This document shows positions 1 to 14,194 of a stretch of 64,000 bases of DNA, in pieces. Numbering within the stretch: position 1 is the first letter of the stretch; each line of letters starts with the position of its first letter. The DNA is from Salmonella bongori NCTC 12419 (GTDB lineage Bacteria; Pseudomonadota; Gammaproteobacteria; Enterobacterales; Enterobacteriaceae): NCBI RefSeq assembly GCF_000252995.1, contig NC_015761.1, forward strand, positions 434,001 through 498,000. Reading direction: 5' to 3'. The position numbers and the translations under genes are program-made. The notes under the pieces were generated by a model. It was not told the origin of the DNA, ran no database searches, and saw nothing but the letters and a program-made list of their open reading frames with translations.

Positions 1-786
1 AAGCCCCATGACATCGTGACCATCTACCGGCCCGATGTAGTTAAAGCCCAGCTCTTCGAACAAGGTTCCCGGCACCACCATGCCTTTAATGTGCTCTTCG
101 GTACGCTTGAGCAGCTCTTTGATTGGCGGTACGCCGGAGAAGACCTTTTTTCCGCCTTCGCGCAGGGATGAGTAAAGTTTGCCGGAGAGTAGCTGCGCCA
201 GATGGTTATTGAGCGCGCCGACGTTTTCTGAAATCGACATTTCATTGTCGTTCAGAATGACCAGCATATCAGGCCGGATATCGCCGGCGTGATTCATGGC
301 TTCAAACGCCATACCGGCGGTAATTGCCCCGTCGCCAATCACGCAGACGGTGCGGCGATCTTTGCCTTCTTTCTCTGCCGCTACCGCAATACCGATACCG
401 GCGCTAATGGAGGTAGAGGAATGCCCGACGCTCAGCACATCGTATTCGCTTTCGCCACGCCACGGGAAGGGGTGCAGGCCGCCTTTCTGGCGAATTGTGC
501 CGATTTGGTCGCGACGACCGGTAAGAATTTTGTGCGGATAAGCCTGGTGACCCACATCCCAGATCAACTGGTCAAATGGGGTGTTGTAGACATAATGCAG
601 CGCCACGGTAAGTTCCACTGTGCCCAGCCCGGAAGCAAAGTGTCCGCTGGAACGGCTTACGCTGTCGAGTAAGTAGCGGCGTAGCTCGTCGCAGAGTTTC
701 GGCAGACTCTCTTTCGGTAACAGTCGTAACTCCTGGGTGGAGTCGACTAATGCCAGGGTAGGGTATTTGGCTATATCAAAACTCAT
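1..786 (-). CDS. dxs: 1-deoxy-D-xylulose-5-phosphate synthase, N-terminal part (cut by window edge)
   Basis: Thiamine-diphosphate enzyme that condenses pyruvate and glyceraldehyde-3-phosphate to DXP, first step of the MEP isoprenoid pathway and a branch to thiamine and pyridoxal. Read on the minus strand from the ATG at 786, the frame opens [18 protein letters not shown] and stays open to the window edge, giving 262 of about 620 residues. Visible family features are the HFASGLG segment near residue 49, the [11 protein letters not shown] segment near 77 and the cofactor-binding GDGAITAG motif near 150. It is the last gene of the xseB-ispA-dxs operon, 23 bp after ispA. The rest lies outside the window. 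Confidence 0.96.
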   Translation of the reverse strand, partial: MSFDIAKYPTLALVDSTQELRLLPKESLPKLCDELRRYLLDSVSRSSGHFASGLGTVELTVALHYVYNTPFDQLIWDVGHQAYPHKILTGRRDQIGTIRQKGGLHPFPWRGESEYDVLSVGHSSTSISAGIGIAVAAEKEGKDRRTVCVIGDGAITAGMAFEAMNHAGDIRPDMLVILNDNEMSISENVGALNNHLAQLLSGKLYSSLREGGKKVFSGVPPIKELLKRTEEHIKGMVVPGTLFEELGFNYIGPVDGHDVMGL

Positions 787-809
787 CGCAAGCTCATTGG
801 ATATGGGGT

Positions 810-1709
810 TTATTTATCACGCTGGATTATGTAGTTCGCTAGCGCTTCCAGTGCCGAGGTGTCCAGTGATTGTGCGGCCAGTTGATTTAACGACTGACGG
901 GCGTCCTCTATCAGGTCCCGGGCTTTATTCCGGGCTTGCTCAAGACCCAGAAGTGCAGGGTAGGTACTTTTGCCAAGCTGCTGGTCTGCGCCCTGACGTT
1001 TACCTAACGTTGCAGTATCGCCCACCACATCCAGAATGTCATCCTGAACCTGGAAGGCAAGGCCAATACTTTCTGCGTAGCGGTCAAGTATCGGCAGAGC
1101 GTTCCGCCCCTTATCGCCAGCACTTAACGCGCCAAGACGCACAGCGGCGCGAATGAGCGCGCCGGTCTTATGGCGATGAATTCGCTCCAGCGCGTCCAGG
1201 GATATTTGCTGGCCTTCTGCCGCCAGATCTAACGCCTGGCCGCCGCACATTCCGGCGATACCGCTGGCATTCGCCAGTTCGGCGATCATCGCGATACGAT
1301 CGCGATCGGCCACTTCCGGCATCGGCGCATTGCTGATAATGGCAAACGCCAGCGTTTGCAACGCGTCTCCCGCCAGGATCGCATTGGCTTCGCCAAATTT
1401 AATATGGCAAGTCGGCAGACCGCGGCGCAAATCGTCATCATCCATCGCTGGCAGGTCGTCATGGATCAGCGAATAGGCATGGATGCATTCAACCGCAGCG
1501 GCTGGCGCATCCAGCGTTGCCGTGCTAACGCCAAACATCTTTCCAGTCGCGTAAACCAGAAACGGACGCAGGCGTTTACCACCTAATAGTGCGCCGTACT
1601 GCATGGCTTCGACCACGGGAGTGTTCTGAAAGGGCAGTGGCGTGATAAAACGGCTTAGCGCCAGATTCGCTTGTGTAACGCAAGCCTGAAGCTGCTGCAT
1701 AAAATCCAT
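810..1709 (-). CDS. ispA: Farnesyl diphosphate synthase (geranyltranstransferase)
   Basis: Adds isopentenyl diphosphate to dimethylallyl and then geranyl diphosphate to make farnesyl diphosphate, the precursor of undecaprenol, quinone tails and haem O. The 299-residue length is that of E. coli IspA. The first aspartate-rich motif DDLPAMD is at residues 84-90 and the second, DDILD, at 223-227; both bind the Mg2+-diphosphate. The GGKRLRPF segment near 43-50 is also typical. Its ATG directly abuts the xseB stop codon, so translation is probably coupled, and dxs follows 23 bp later, placing substrate supply and prenyl elongation in one operon. Confidence 0.97.
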   Translation of the reverse strand: MDFMQQLQACVTQANLALSRFITPLPFQNTPVVEAMQYGALLGGKRLRPFLVYATGKMFGVSTATLDAPAAAVECIHAYSLIHDDLPAMDDDDLRRGLPTCHIKFGEANAILAGDALQTLAFAIISNAPMPEVADRDRIAMIAELANASGIAGMCGGQALDLAAEGQQISLDALERIHRHKTGALIRAAVRLGALSAGDKGRNALPILDRYAESIGLAFQVQDDILDVVGDTATLGKRQGADQQLGKSTYPALLGLEQARNKARDLIEDARQSLNQLAAQSLDTSALEALANYIIQRDK

Positions 1710-1952
1710 TTATTCATTATCCGCGATAAAAGGCTCGGGTGAAGCCGCTTCATTATCAGACAGCAAAATTTGCACGCGCTGTTCTGCCTGCTGTAGTTTT
1801 GCCTGCCCCTGACGCGCCAGCTGTACGCCACGCTCAAATTCATTTAGCGCATCTTCCAGCGGCAGGTCGCCGTTTTCCAGGCGGGTAACAATCTGTTCCA
1901 GCTCGCTCAGCGCTGTTTCAAAGCTGGCGGGCGCCTCATTTTTCTTCGGCAT
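1710..1952 (-). CDS. xseB: Exodeoxyribonuclease VII small subunit
   Basis: Small subunit of exonuclease VII, which degrades single-stranded DNA to oligonucleotides in both directions together with XseA (not in this window). The 80 residues match the usual length. The protein is short, acidic and helical, with the family pattern [20 protein letters not shown] at residues 11-30. First gene of the xseB-ispA-dxs operon, with no base between its stop and the ispA start. The association with isoprenoid genes is conserved in enterics although the functions are unrelated. Confidence 0.96.
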   Translation of the reverse strand: MPKKNEAPASFETALSELEQIVTRLENGDLPLEDALNEFERGVQLARQGQAKLQQAEQRVQILLSDNEAASPEPFIADNE

Positions 1953-2161
1953 GATGACTATTTGACTCTCTGTAATGGCAGCACAAGTCTATGGTAACGG
2001 ACTCACACTGATAAGCAAATAACGCGCAATGGTAAGGGGAAATGCACAAGATGTCCGTGATAGTGATATACTTCCGCGCCTGGATGCAGCCGTAGATATG
2101 GGCTGCTGTACTATTTCTCCACGACAAGCCTTAGATGGCTTGCTAAAGAACCATTGCCGCC
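1953..2161. promoter_or_regulatory. Divergent promoter region between xseB and thiI
   Basis: The 209 bp between the outward-facing xseB and thiI must hold both promoters. I see AT-rich stretches but no clear operator, and do not place the -10 and -35 elements. Confidence 0.4.
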
Positions 2162-3610
2162 ATGAAGTTTATCATTAAATTGTTCCCGGAAATCACTATC
2201 AAAAGCCAATCTGTGCGTTTGCGCTTTATAAAAATTTTAACCGGGAATATCCGTAACGTTTTAAAGCACTACGATGAGTCCCTCGCGGTTGTCCGTCACT
2301 GGGATAACATTGAAGTTCGCGCCAAAGATGAAAACCAGCGTCTGGCGATCCGCGATGCGCTGACCCGTATTCCGGGAATTCACCATATTCTCGAGGTCGA
2401 AGATGTGCCGTTCACCGATATGCACGACATTTTTGAGAAAGCGCTGGTGCAATATCGTGATCAGATTGAGGGCAAAACTTTCTGCGTGCGCGTAAAACGC
2501 CGCGGTAAACATGAGTTTAGCTCTATTGAGGTAGAGCGTTACGTTGGCGGCGGTTTAAATCAGCATGTCGAATCCGCTCGGGTAAAGCTTACTAACCCGG
2601 AAGTGACGGTACATCTTGAAGTGGAAGATGATCGCTTGTTGCTGATTAAAGGGCGTTATGAGGGTATTGGCGGTTTCCCCATTGGCACTCAGGAAGATGT
2701 GCTGTCGCTGATCTCCGGCGGCTTTGACTCGGGGATTTCCAGCTATATGCTGATGCGTCGTGGTTGTCGCGTACACTACTGCTTCTTTAATCTCGGCGGT
2801 GCAGCGCATGAAATCGGCGTGCGCCAGGTGGCGCATTATCTGTGGAACCGTTACGGCAGCTCGCACCGCGTCCGTTTTGTCGCCATCAACTTTGAGCCGG
2901 TAGTTGGCGAGATTCTGGAGAAAGTTGATGACGGTCAGATGGGCGTTGTGCTCAAACGCATGATGGTGCGCGCGGCGTCGAAAGTGGCGGAGCGCTATGG
3001 TGTGCAGGCGCTGGTCACAGGGGAAGCGCTGGGGCAAGTTTCCAGCCAGACGCTGACGAATCTGCGTTTGATCGATAATGTGTCTGACACACTGATCCTG
3101 CGCCCACTGATCTCGTACGATAAAGAGCACATTATCAATATTGCGCGTGAGATCGGTACGGAAGATTTTGCCCGCACCATGCCGGAATATTGCGGCGTGA
3201 TCTCGAAAAGCCCGACGGTAAAAGCCATTAAAGCAAAAATTGAAGCGGAAGAAGAAAATTTCGACTTTAGCATTCTTGATAAGGTGGTAGAAGAAGCGAA
3301 CAACGTCGATATTCGAGAAATCGCCCAGCAGACTCAGCAGGAAGTCGTGGAAGTGGAAACCGTCAGCGGCTTTGGCCCCAACGACGTGATTCTCGATATT
3401 CGCTCTGTCGATGAACAGGATGACAAACCGCTGAAAGTTGAAGGCATTGATGTGGTTTCGCTGCCGTTCTACAAACTCAGCACCAAATTTGGCGACCTTG
3501 ACCAGAGCAAAACCTGGTTGCTGTGGTGCGAGCGCGGTGTGATGAGTCGGCTACAGGCACTCTATCTGCGCGAGCAGGGGTTTGCCAATGTGAAGGTGTA
3601 CCGTCCGTAA
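2162..3610 (+). CDS. thiI: tRNA 4-thiouridine synthase / thiazole sulfur transferase
   Basis: Transfers sulfur from IscS persulfide to uridine 8 of tRNA and to ThiS for thiamine thiazole formation. The 482 residues equal E. coli ThiI. Order: N-terminal ferredoxin-like and THUMP domains (about 1-165), ATP-pyrophosphatase domain with the PP-loop SGGFDS at 185-190, and a C-terminal rhodanese domain. The two functional cysteines known in E. coli (Cys344 and Cys456) appear in the [10 protein letters not shown] and [11 protein letters not shown] segments. Start ATG at 2162 gives the family N-terminus [11 protein letters not shown]. Divergent from the xseB operon; followed by a REP repeat and then convergent yajL. 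Confidence 0.97.
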   Translation: MKFIIKLFPEITIKSQSVRLRFIKILTGNIRNVLKHYDESLAVVRHWDNIEVRAKDENQRLAIRDALTRIPGIHHILEVEDVPFTDMHDIFEKALVQYRDQIEGKTFCVRVKRRGKHEFSSIEVERYVGGGLNQHVESARVKLTNPEVTVHLEVEDDRLLLIKGRYEGIGGFPIGTQEDVLSLISGGFDSGISSYMLMRRGCRVHYCFFNLGGAAHEIGVRQVAHYLWNRYGSSHRVRFVAINFEPVVGEILEKVDDGQMGVVLKRMMVRAASKVAERYGVQALVTGEALGQVSSQTLTNLRLIDNVSDTLILRPLISYDKEHIINIAREIGTEDFARTMPEYCGVISKSPTVKAIKAKIEAEEENFDFSILDKVVEEANNVDIREIAQQTQQEVVEVETVSGFGPNDVILDIRSVDEQDDKPLKVEGIDVVSLPFYKLSTKFGDLDQSKTWLLWCERGVMSRLQALYLREQGFANVKVYRP

Positions 3611-3617
3611 CACTTTT

Positions 3618-3702
3618 GCTGGATGGCGGAATAACCGCTTTATCCGGCCTACAGATTATGCGATCTTGTCGGCCGGATAAACGTAGCGCCAGTCGGCAAG
3701 CA
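3618..3702. repeat. REP/BIME-type repeat between thiI and yajL
   Basis: Paired imperfect inverted units with the typical REP cores (TTATCCGGCCTAC and GGCCGGATAA) lie between two convergent genes. Such elements stabilise 3' ends and bind gyrase or IHF in enterics. It marks the junction where I recall the phn cluster in the LT2 reference. Confidence 0.8.
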
Positions 3703-3704
3703 AA

Positions 3705-5169
<1,465 letters not shown>

Positions 5170-5341
5170 TCTTCCTCCTCACCTGCAACAGCGCCAGGTG
5201 TTAATCCATACGGGCTGTGTCCCGGATGTCCATGAACGCCAATGCCACATACTATAACGAGACACAGCCTAGTATAGCGCTGTCTGTTGAGTCACTTTGC
5301 AGGTATTATGCTTCGCATCAAAAACAGAGGGAGAGGAAAAG

Positions 5342-5833
5342 ATGCCATCTTTCGATATTGTTTCTGAAGTTGATCTTCAGGAAGTCCGTAACGCAGTTGA
5401 TAATGCGACTCGTGAACTGGCCACGCGCTTCGATTTTCGCAACGTTGAAGCCTCCTTTGAGCTTAACGATAAAAATCAGACCATCAAGGTACTGAGTGAG
5501 TCCGATTTTCAGGTTAACCAGCTACTGGACATTTTGCGGGCGAAGCTGCTGAAACGTGGGATTGAAGGTAGCTCCATTGAGGTGCCGGAAGAGTTTATCC
5601 ACAGTGGCAAAACCTGGTTCGTCGATGCCAAACTGAAGCAGGGCATTGAAAGCGCGACGCAGAAAAAAATCGTCAAGCTGATTAAAGACAGCAAACTGAA
5701 AGTACAGGCGCAAATTCAGGGTGAGGAGATTCGCGTGACCGGGAAATCACGCGACGATCTGCAATCGGTAATGGCGTTGGTACGCGGCGGCGATCTGGGC
5801 CAGCCGTTCCAGTTCAAAAACTTCCGCGATTAA
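5342..5833 (+). CDS. yajQ: UPF0234 nucleotide-binding protein YajQ
   Basis: Small cytoplasmic protein of the YajQ family; members bind nucleotides or tRNA in vitro, and a Xanthomonas homologue binds cyclic di-GMP. The exact enteric role is unsettled. The frame is open further upstream, but the ATG at 5342, preceded by a GGGAGAGGAAAAG ribosome-binding site, gives the family start [15 protein letters not shown] and the standard 163 residues. Two ferredoxin-like halves are expected; the C-terminus [14 protein letters not shown] is characteristic. Divergent from panE and convergent with yajR across a strong hairpin. Confidence 0.95.
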   Translation: MPSFDIVSEVDLQEVRNAVDNATRELATRFDFRNVEASFELNDKNQTIKVLSESDFQVNQLLDILRAKLLKRGIEGSSIEVPEEFIHSGKTWFVDAKLKQGIESATQKKIVKLIKDSKLKVQAQIQGEEIRVTGKSRDDLQSVMALVRGGDLGQPFQFKNFRD

Positions 5834-5841
5834 AGCGTTAT

Positions 5842-5872
5842 GCCGGGTGGCGGCGCTTTGCCGCCACCCGGC
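5842..5872. terminator. Perfect 13-bp hairpin between yajQ and yajR
   Basis: GCCGGGTGGCGGC (5842-5854) pairs without mismatch with GCCGCCACCCGGC (5860-5872) around a GCTTT loop. It lies between two convergent genes, so it can protect or end transcripts from both sides. No clear T-run follows on either strand; it resembles half of a REP element. Confidence 0.65.
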
Positions 5873-5882
5873 AATTCTGCGT

Positions 5883-7247
5883 TCACTTCTGGTTGATGAC
5901 CTGTTCAACTTCAACGCGATTTGTCACTTTGCTGTCGATTTTGATATAAGCAAAATGCTCTTCCGCCACGATGAGCGCCTCGCTGACGCCCTTCAGTGCC
6001 AACAGGCGCTGTCTTAATTTGTCGTCAGCGGCAATCGTCGCGGGTATTTCCACGCGCAGGCTACTGACATAGGGCGGCTCTTTCATTGTACTGGCCACCG
6101 CCAGCCATACCATCGCCAGTACGGCTCCGGCAAGAAATACAGTTTGCCCGTCAAACGCGCCGTCTATCCAACCACCCAGCGAACCGCCAAGCGCTACGCC
6201 AAGAAACTGGCTGGTAGAATAAACGCCCATCGCTGTCCCTTTGTATCCTGCGGGCGACTCTTTGCTGATAAGGGAAGGCAGTAGCGCCTCCATCAAATTA
6301 AAGGCGAGAAAGAAGAGTTGTACGCCAATCACCAGTTCCCAGAAATGCTGGCCCGCTCCCCACAACACAATTTCTGCGACGATAATGAGCCCCACGCAGA
6401 ACAAAAATACCTGCTTCATCCGCCGTTTGACTTCAGCATAGATAATAAAGGGGACGACGGCGGCAAAAGCGATCACCATGGTCGCCAGATAAATTTTCCA
6501 GTGTTCAGCGGCTGGGAAACCGGCATCGGCAAGCTGGCCGGGTAGGGCGACAAAGGTGGACATCAATAAAATATGCAGGCACATGATACCGAGGTTGAGC
6601 TTTAGTAACCGGGGCTCCGCCAGTACTTTACTGAAGCTGCCTTTTACCATACCGGATTCACGGTTTAGCACATGATTTGTACTGTCAGGCACTACCCAGA
6701 TCGTCAGAATAATACCCAGGGTAGCGAGGGCGGCGATCATCCAGAACAGCGCATTCAGCCCCAGTTTATGGGTGACGATGGGCCCTAGTACCATTGCAAT
6801 GGCGAAGGTAATACCAAAGCTGATGCCGATAAACGCCATCGCTTTGGTGCGGTTTTGCTCTCGGGTTAAGTCAGACAGCAGCGCCATGACCGCGGCGGCA
6901 ATAGCGCCGGACCCCTGTAGCGCGCGTCCCAGAATAATACCCCAGATTGAGTGAGAGAGGGCGGCGATGACGCTACCTGCGACAAATACAACCAGCCCGC
7001 CGACAATCAGTGGCTTACGGCCAATGCGATCAGAAAGTAATCCGAGCGGAATTTGAAAGATGGCCTGCGCCAGGCCATAAATGCCAATAGCTATCCCGAT
7101 AAGCGCTTCGCTGGCACCCTGAAGCGCCATGCCGTATGTGGTCAGCACTGGCAGGACCATAAACATGCCAAGCATACGCAGCGAAAAGACGGCCCCTAAA
7201 CCCCAGGTGGCACGCAACTCCCCTGGCGTCATTTTGTAATCGTTCAT
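5883..7247 (-). CDS. yajR: MFS transporter YajR with C-terminal YAM domain
   Basis: Inner-membrane major facilitator with 12 predicted helices and a cytoplasmic ferredoxin-like C-terminal domain of about 65 residues, as seen in the E. coli YajR structure; the substrate is unknown. The DRIGRKPLIVGG segment is the MFS motif A between helices 2 and 3. The frame is open upstream, but the ATG at 7247 (MNDYKMTPGELRATW, 454 aa) has a GAGGTGG ribosome-binding site and matches the E. coli length. The C-terminal domain runs from about residue 390 to 454. Convergent with yajQ; upstream lies the repeat-flanked insert. Confidence 0.95.
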   Translation of the reverse strand: MNDYKMTPGELRATWGLGAVFSLRMLGMFMVLPVLTTYGMALQGASEALIGIAIGIYGLAQAIFQIPLGLLSDRIGRKPLIVGGLVVFVAGSVIAALSHSIWGIILGRALQGSGAIAAAVMALLSDLTREQNRTKAMAFIGISFGITFAIAMVLGPIVTHKLGLNALFWMIAALATLGIILTIWVVPDSTNHVLNRESGMVKGSFSKVLAEPRLLKLNLGIMCLHILLMSTFVALPGQLADAGFPAAEHWKIYLATMVIAFAAVVPFIIYAEVKRRMKQVFLFCVGLIIVAEIVLWGAGQHFWELVIGVQLFFLAFNLMEALLPSLISKESPAGYKGTAMGVYSTSQFLGVALGGSLGGWIDGAFDGQTVFLAGAVLAMVWLAVASTMKEPPYVSSLRVEIPATIAADDKLRQRLLALKGVSEALIVAEEHFAYIKIDSKVTNRVEVEQVINQK

Positions 7248-7350
7248 TCCCACCTCTGTATAAAATTCGCACCTAGTGTAAAGGGCTACGTTGGTTGGGT
7301 AAATATGCGCTTTATTAACAAATGTTGTGGTGGTATGGGGCTGAATCTGA

Positions 7351-7460
7351 AAATGCCGGATGGCGATACTCACGTATCTTACCCGGCCTACAGGTAACGT
7401 GCTTTTGTAGGCAGAATAAGGCGTCAGTCCCATCCGGCACCGAAGGTGTGACGATTTACT
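7351..7460. repeat. REP-type direct repeat, copy 1 (left flank of insert)
   Basis: A 110-bp unit beginning AAATGCCGGATGGCGATACT and ending GTGTGACGATTTACT. Its outer ends carry REP cores (ATGCCGGATG and CATCCGGCA) and the middle holds GTAACGTGCTTTTGTAGGCA. A second copy in the same orientation lies at 8840-8949, about 90% identical by eye. The two bracket the foreign-looking gene between yajR and cyoE. Of the 311 bp between the yajR start and the displaced tail, the rest holds the yajR promoter and a small hairpin. Confidence 0.85.
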
Positions 7461-7508
7461 GTGAATATAAAATATTCACTGCAACAAATACCTTAATGTT
7501 GTTTAGGC

Positions 7509-7532
7509 ACTTTCACCCGAAAAGGTGAAAGT
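7509..7532 (-). terminator. Hairpin downstream of the insert gene
   Basis: ACTTTCACC (7509-7517) pairs with GGTGAAAGT (7524-7532) in a perfect 9-bp stem, about 27 bp past the displaced stop of the insert gene on its strand. There is no convincing U-tract after it, so it may be a weak terminator or a 3'-end protector. Confidence 0.45.
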
Positions 7533-7558
7533 ACCTGTATTGACAAATAAGTAGATGA

Positions 7559-7774
7559 TTAACCTTTCTGCATCAGTCGCAGATTTTTCAGTGTCTGATA
7601 ATCAGTAGATTGGTTTGGATAGATAATTTGAATATCCAGCTCAATATCTTTCTCTGGAGCGATAACGTGGCCTGGTTCACTATCCAGATAGACGTTGCCA
7701 TTAACTGATTTTTCGGTATTTAACTGAACCCAACTGCTTTCAGTTTCTAACCATTCAGGGATACTTCGGCCCCG
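7559..7774 (-). pseudogene. Out-of-frame C-terminal tail of the insert gene
   Basis: After the stop at 7747 the minus strand continues open in the neighbouring frame to a TAA at 7559-7561. It reads SIPEWLETESSW, then about 50 more residues ending LRLMQKG. This frame is closed by a TGA (7775-7777) immediately upstream, so the frames can only be joined within 7750-7775, which contains a run of four C (7770-7773; G on the coding strand). Restoring one base gives a continuous protein of about 352 residues. The tail completes the pattern of a carbohydrate-binding-like beta-sandwich (WELSFLLPDG, EWL, SW, NGNVYLD, PG). Either the gene is disrupted by a one-base deletion or a sequencing error produced it. 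Confidence 0.7.
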
Positions 7775-8616
7775 TCAGGTAATAAGAAAGACAGCTCCCA
7801 TTTATCAACATCAGTATCAGCAGAACTGAGAATAAGTTTATAACTATAAATATAATTGGTGCTCGGCCATGTATCCGCCCAGTCCCCTGCAAAGGATTGA
7901 GTCACTTTTAATGCGCGAGATTCACTTACGGTAACAGTGGTTTGTGTCATATTGTTGCCACTGTTAATAATACCCAAAGGCATTGTAAGCTGGCAGGTGA
8001 GCGTTGCTTTGCCCTGACCTTTACCCTCTACAGGAATACGTACATTGACCGTTTCATTGCCCGGAATATTCAGAGTTTGTGAATAAAATTCAGCAGAAAA
8101 AACGGCAGAGTTACTGGAAGATGCCGAGACTGTCACGCCCTCCACAGCTTCACTGGTATTGTTTTGGATTTGCAGTAGTGCAGAATATTCTTCTCCCTCC
8201 TCCAGCACAATTTCACTTTCGATACTCATGCTTAAATCAACGTTGCGGGTGCCTGCGGACACAACGGAGTTCACCTCATCGTTCCAGTTTCCCGAAGCCA
8301 AAGGAAAATTAATAAGAGAGGATATGCGGAGCCCCGGCGAAACTGCCAAAGTCGCTCCGTCAAGGTACAGACCGGCAACCAGCGTGGCATCCTGATCCAT
8401 ATTATTGACAACGGAGGAAACACCATCATGTTCACCAACGATAAAACCATAACCTTCCAGGTCTTGTTTAGTCAGTGCGATATTGGGTGAAATAATTAAG
8501 ATGTCACCCATTTCCTCCCCATTAAAATCGATATTGGTATAAAGTGCCAGTTTGCCTGATGGACATTTATCGGCACCAGATTCGTTTTTAATTAAATAGA
8601 CATCTTGCTCGCTCAT
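7747..8616 (-). CDS. Unfamiliar protein: predicted beta/gamma-crystallin + Ig-like + start of carbohydrate-binding-like domain
   Basis: I do not recognise this gene. The 289-residue frame has a good ribosome-binding site (AGGAG, 6 bases before ATG). Residues about 22-72 and 78-120 look like two Greek-key beta/gamma-crystallin motifs: aromatic LYTNIDFNGEEMG, then HDGVSSVV, and a second AGLYLDGATLAVSPG followed by NDEVNSVV; the second resembles a Ca2+-binding signature. Residues about 125-232 form an Ig/CARDB-like beta-sandwich (SALLQIQNNTSEAVEGVTVS). From about 236 a domain rich in Trp (GDWADTW, DKWELSFLLPDG) resembles CBM2-type modules and is cut by a stop; its tail continues in another frame. 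There is no signal peptide or membrane segment. The gene is AT-richer than its neighbours and sits between direct repeats, suggesting acquisition. Function unknown; surface or polysaccharide binding is only inference. Confidence 0.75.
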   Translation of the reverse strand: MSEQDVYLIKNESGADKCPSGKLALYTNIDFNGEEMGDILIISPNIALTKQDLEGYGFIVGEHDGVSSVVNNMDQDATLVAGLYLDGATLAVSPGLRISSLINFPLASGNWNDEVNSVVSAGTRNVDLSMSIESEIVLEEGEEYSALLQIQNNTSEAVEGVTVSASSSNSAVFSAEFYSQTLNIPGNETVNVRIPVEGKGQGKATLTCQLTMPLGIINSGNNMTQTTVTVSESRALKVTQSFAGDWADTWPSTNYIYSYKLILSSADTDVDKWELSFLLPDGAEVSLNG

Positions 8617-8839
8617 AAGAAACTCCTGTTTATCAAATTGAAATTGTATGGATTATTAATTAACGGAGAGAGTAACTCTGCCGTGGAATTACTTTATGTC
8701 CATTCCGTCGATATACAGGAATCATTTGAGATAAATATATATAACAGCGTGTATAAGCTAATGAATTTTATTTTTATCATATCTAAAATTAACAGTGATA
8801 AGTAGATAAAATTCATAATTTGTCTGAGTTTTAAACGAA
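8617..8839. promoter_or_regulatory. AT-rich region upstream of the insert gene
   Basis: About 220 bp of strongly AT-rich DNA (for example around 8725-8800) precede the insert gene. It must hold the gene's promoter and has the composition typical of H-NS-bound foreign DNA in enterics. I see no operator palindrome. Confidence 0.4.
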
Positions 8840-8949
8840 AAATGCCGGATGACGATACTCACGTCTCTTATTCTGCCTACAAGTAACGTGCTTTTGTAGG
8901 CAGAATAAGGCGTCAGTCGCCATCCGGCATAGAAGGTGTGACGATTAAC
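8840..8949. repeat. REP-type direct repeat, copy 2 (right flank of insert)
   Basis: Same orientation and length as the copy at 7351-7460, with about ten differences including one inserted G in the CAGTCGCCATCCGG part. It ends exactly at the stop codon of cyoE, so it is also the 3' end structure of the cyo transcript. Confidence 0.85.
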
Positions 8950-9840
8950 TTACCAGACGTAAGCCAGCAAGTTTTGAGAGCTCGGCACCATAAAATCGAC
9001 GGACATCATAATGCTCAGCGCGGTAATGGCAATGATAGAGAAACCGAACAGCTTGCGCGCCCAGACTTTATCATCTTCCACTTTGTAACCGCGCAGCGCC
9101 ATGCCAAGCCACCAGACGCTGACCGCTGCCGCGACCACCAGATATTTATAACCTGCGTAGCCGCCCAGGGTCAGCATTAGCGTGGCAACCGCAAACGCAA
9201 TGATATACAGCGTAATGTGGTTTTTCGCCACAGAAATCCCTTTTACCACCGGTAAAACCGGGATATTGGCTGCCTGGTAATCTTTAAAGCGGAAAATGGC
9301 GATGGCGTAAGAGTGCGGCATCTGCCACAGGCTGAAAATCGCCAGCAGAATAGCTGCGCCGCTATCGAAGTCGCCCGTTACGGCACAGTAGCCAATCACC
9401 GGCGGCGCTGCGCCGGAGAGAGAACCAATCAGAGTCCCGTAGACGGAGTGGCGTTTCATGTACAAACTGTACACCCCAACGTAGACCACGAAGCCCATCA
9501 CCCCCAGCCAGCAGGCCAGAGGATTGGCGCCAAACCACAGCAGCATAAAGCCAGCAATACCCAGCAGGGTGGCGTATACCAGCGAGACGCCAGGAGAAAT
9601 CAGGCCTTTGACCAGCACCCGATTCTTGGTCCTTTCCATCTTCCTGTCGATATCCCTGTCGATGTAGTTGTTAAATACACAACCCGACGCCACAACCAAT
9701 GACACCCCGACCAGCGTGTAGATAAACAGGGGATAGTCAATGCTGCCTTTTGAAGCCAGCAGGAATCCCCCAATCACCGAGATCAGGTTGCCAAAGATGA
9801 TGCCTGGTTTCGTTACTTGCAGGTATTGCTTAAACATCAT
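8950..9840 (-). CDS. cyoE: Haem O synthase (protohaem IX farnesyltransferase)
   Basis: UbiA-family inner-membrane prenyltransferase that attaches farnesyl diphosphate (made by IspA, also in this window) to haem B, giving haem O for cytochrome bo3. Several membrane helices; the aspartate-rich motif [18 protein letters not shown] near residues 57-74 binds the diphosphate. The frame runs further upstream, but the ATG at 9840 gives [14 protein letters not shown] and the E. coli length of 296. Last gene of cyoABCDE, 11 bp after cyoD. Confidence 0.96.
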   Translation of the reverse strand: MMFKQYLQVTKPGIIFGNLISVIGGFLLASKGSIDYPLFIYTLVGVSLVVASGCVFNNYIDRDIDRKMERTKNRVLVKGLISPGVSLVYATLLGIAGFMLLWFGANPLACWLGVMGFVVYVGVYSLYMKRHSVYGTLIGSLSGAAPPVIGYCAVTGDFDSGAAILLAIFSLWQMPHSYAIAIFRFKDYQAANIPVLPVVKGISVAKNHITLYIIAFAVATLMLTLGGYAGYKYLVVAAAVSVWWLGMALRGYKVEDDKVWARKLFGFSIIAITALSIMMSVDFMVPSSQNLLAYVW

Positions 9841-9851
9841 ACTCGCCGCTC

Positions 9852-13743
<3,892 letters not shown>

Positions 13744-14194
13744 TTAACGACCTCAATTCCACGGGACCTGGTGGCGTTTAAAGTGTAGGGGCATTTTACG
13801 GTAAGGTTACATTACTGTAAACATGATTGGTTCTGTGTTACTGACTTCTGCCGCACGTGTCACACATGTTGCCAATTGTGTCGGAATAACTTTAAGACAC
13901 TGTTGTAATTTTGCGTTATAACAGATGCGGCCTATAAATAGAGCACGGGAGGGTAATTGGTATAACCAATGTAAAAATAAAACAATTGGTTAACAATTCA
14001 TTATCAATAAAAAGACAATTAGTGGAGAGAATTAAAATTTAGCGGGCTGAATCGTGTAAGGAAAATAGGTATCGCAAAAATTGCTAATAATTTCCGAAAT
14101 TCTGTTGCGCACAAAAAGATAAATATATTTTTATCAATTGATGTTTATTTAGCCGTTATAATTCCGTGTGGTGATTACAACGGCGAATAATTTC
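13744..14194 (-). promoter_or_regulatory. cyo operon promoter region, 451 bp without a gene
   Basis: The gap between cyoA and ampG holds the cyo promoter on its cyoA side and very AT-rich DNA over 13930-14180. Stretches such as ATTGGTTAACAATTCATTAT (near 13985) resemble the loose ArcA-type GTTAAT repeats, but I do not claim a mapped site. No ORF of note is present. Confidence 0.5.

Noticed and set aside
7351..8949. CRISPR array or transposon ends
   Set aside because: Only two copies about 1.4 kb apart, with REP cores, no regular spacers, no terminal inverted repeats and no transposase gene in between.
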